Origin: DATKXO01 sp035528995
GTDB taxonomy: Bacteria > Planctomycetota > Phycisphaerae > UBA1845
NCBI GenBank assembly: GCA_035528995.1
Contig: DATKXO010000389.1
Coordinates: forward strand, 1 to 16,004
DNA: 16,004 nucleotides
Direction of reading: 5' to 3'
The notes below the pieces were generated by a model. That model was not told where the DNA came from. It did not search any database and was given only the letters and a program-made list of their open reading frames with translations. A program made the translations under genes and the position numbers. Positions 14,781 through 16,004 of the stretch are shown in pieces; positions within the stretch are counted from its first letter, which is position 1; each line of letters starts with the position of its first letter.

Positions 14781-16000
14781 CAGGCTTCCTCGCTAGGGTC
14801 GAAGAGGGACAGTTGCTCTTGCTGCCGAATGTTCCCCCTATCCGGCTCCAATTGATCCATCCGGAGGAGTTCGCCGGGCGTGTAGAGATGGTCTTTGATG
14901 GCGCCAAGACTGGCCGGATCGACGGGGCCGATTTCAGTAGTTCCTTGCTTGGACTGCACGGCCAGGAAACCGTCGACGTGAGCGTCAATCCGGTCGAGGA
15001 GATCTGGGCTGTGGCTAGTCACGACAACTTGGGTATGGGCCGCTGCCTCCCGCAACGCGTCCATCAGGGCACCGGCGGCCGCAGGGTGCAAAGCAGTCTC
15101 TGGTTCTTCGATGCCAACCAGTCGCACTGGTGTCTTTCGCCCAGCCAACTGTGCAACCGCCACCAGGGCACCAAGTACCCGCAGAGTCCCGTCGGACATG
15201 CTGTTCGCGTAGAAACGCCATGGATGGGCGGACCCGACTACTTCTTGGCGAAACTCCAGTGTCTCCTTGGGTCCGAGCGGGGCCCGTTGAACCTCGGTGA
15301 TTCCTGGTACTATAGTCTTAAGGTAGGCTCGGATGCGGCTGTTTATCTCAGGCTGATCTGCGTTGAGACGTGCTATTACGCTTGCGATGTTCCCACCGTC
15401 GCGGTGCAGCAACTCGCCAGCATCTGGGTTCTGAAGCTCCTTCATTGCTTCAGGATTCAGGTTGTAGAAACCCATGGAGACCAGCGCGTCATACACGGCA
15501 CGAAACACCGGGAGTCCAGCCGCATTGACGAGATAGAGTCTATCATTGGTGGCCGGTGGCATTTGTTCGGAAGACGATCTCGTAATCGCGCCGTCCTCAA
15601 GCTGGTAGCTCGCTAAGATCGAGTTCTCCGGTCCGCAAACTCGAAGGCGCTCGTGCTTTACAAAGAACCCACCTTCCCCACGTGCGGCTATTTCGAAACC
15701 GTAGTTGGCGATTTTCGTATCCGAGAGGTTCATTTCCAAATGGACACCGAAATTCCGAGGGTGCCCGGTGCTGTGGCGCCGGACGGCCTTGATGCCTCCT
15801 CGTGACTTAAGCGCATGGTCAAGCGACGTCTGCAATCCGTCCGTGACGAAGCGCAGCGCATCGAGAAAGTTGCTTTTTCCTGATCCGTTTCGCCCCACAA
15901 GGATCGTCAAGGCGTGTAGGCGCACGTCGCATTTCTCGATGCTCTTGTAGTTGCTGATCCTCACCCGGACAAGGCATGGATTGGCGAGTGGTTTGGTCAT
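14777..16000 (-). CDS. SMC/RecF-like AAA ATPase, first gene of a two-gene candidate defence module
   Basis: 407-residue ABC/SMC-type ATPase (AAA_15/AAA_21 kind). 'VRVRISNYKSIEKCDV' opens the ATPase head. Walker A is G36-R-N-G-S-G-K42-S43. The signature-like motif is 'SMSDGT' (267-272). Walker B is 'VRLVGIEEPE' with E298-E299. The switch histidine is H330 in 'VVVTSHSPDLLD'. The middle (about 60-260) has no long coiled coil, unlike SMC or Rad50. The end 'LYTPGELLRMDQL' (372-384) is, as I recall, usual in ATPases that neighbour DUF4276 proteins. Such ATPases control a linked TOPRIM effector in OLD-like systems. The start ATG is 4 bases from the window edge, so the ribosome binding site, promoter and any upstream partner gene are not visible. 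Confidence 0.88.
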   Translation of the reverse strand: MTKPLANPCLVRVRISNYKSIEKCDVRLHALTILVGRNGSGKSNFLDALRFVTDGLQTSLDHALKSRGGIKAVRRHSTGHPRNFGVHLEMNLSDTKIANYGFEIAARGEGGFFVKHERLRVCGPENSILASYQLEDGAITRSSSEQMPPATNDRLYLVNAAGLPVFRAVYDALVSMGFYNLNPEAMKELQNPDAGELLHRDGGNIASVIARLNADQPEINSRIRAYLKTIVPGITEVQRAPLGPKETLEFRQEVVGSAHPWRFYANSMSDGTLRVLGALVAVAQLAGRKTPVRLVGIEEPETALHPAAAGALMDALREAAAHTQVVVTSHSPDLLDRIDAHVDGFLAVQSKQGTTEIGPVDPASLGAIKDHLYTPGELLRMDQLEPDRGNIRQQEQLSLFDPSEEAW

Positions 16001-16004
16001 TGCG

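Noticed and set aside
14756..15616. Plus-strand frame of 286 codons opposite the ATPase
   Set aside because: Antisense to Walker B, the signature motif and the middle of the ATPase, with no domain of its own.
1..16004. tRNA, rRNA, CRISPR array, insertion sequence
   Set aside because: I saw no cloverleaf with a T-loop motif, no regularly spaced repeats and no transposase or terminal inverted repeats when reading both strands; a tRNAscan or covariance search was not possible.

Overview
This is a GC-rich window of a bacterial chromosome. It carries seven complete genes on both strands and one gene cut by the left edge. The organism is most likely Planctomycetota (Phycisphaerae-like) or a relative. 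That is inference from the gene types: a large CcsA-type cytochrome c assembly protein with an N-terminal extension, a long multi-pass M48 peptidase, a TPR lipoprotein-size exported protein with a Cys tail, and AcrB-type efflux. No rRNA or other phylogenetic marker is present, so the assignment is weak. Perfect TATAAT hexamers stand out in two intergenic positions, as expected for sigma-70-type promoters in a high-GC genome.

Layout. Positions 1-1610 (+) hold the 3' part of a CcsA/ResC-type cytochrome c synthesis gene whose start lies outside the window. A TATAAT box and a roughly 200-nt leader with several possible hairpins then precede 1828-2709 (+), an exported TPR protein ending in a symmetric Cys motif. 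A GC-rich hairpin separates it from the convergent gene 2829-5036 (-), a membrane-bound M48 (HtpX-like) metallopeptidase with a large C-terminal extension. Positions 5325-10001 (-) are a two-gene efflux operon: a periplasmic adaptor followed three bases later by an RND permease. Its promoter lies in a 441-bp divergent intergenic region that also holds three short perfect palindromes. On the other side, 10443-11186 (+) is a ComF-type phosphoribosyltransferase-like protein and 11340-14087 (+) is DNA polymerase I with all three enzymatic domains intact.

The most interesting part is 14136-16000 (-). It is a two-gene unit with a 4-base start/stop overlap: an SMC/RecF-like AAA ATPase followed by a TOPRIM-like DUF4276-type protein. 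It is visibly poorer in GC than the rest of the window and ends at a terminator-like hairpin. The ATPase plus TOPRIM arrangement resembles split OLD-type anti-phage modules such as PARIS (AAA ATPase + DUF4435) and AbiL (ATPase + RloB-like). I infer that it is a candidate defence module, probably acquired by transfer next to polA. The remaining genes look like ordinary chromosomal functions: respiration assembly, envelope proteolysis, efflux, and DNA uptake/repair.
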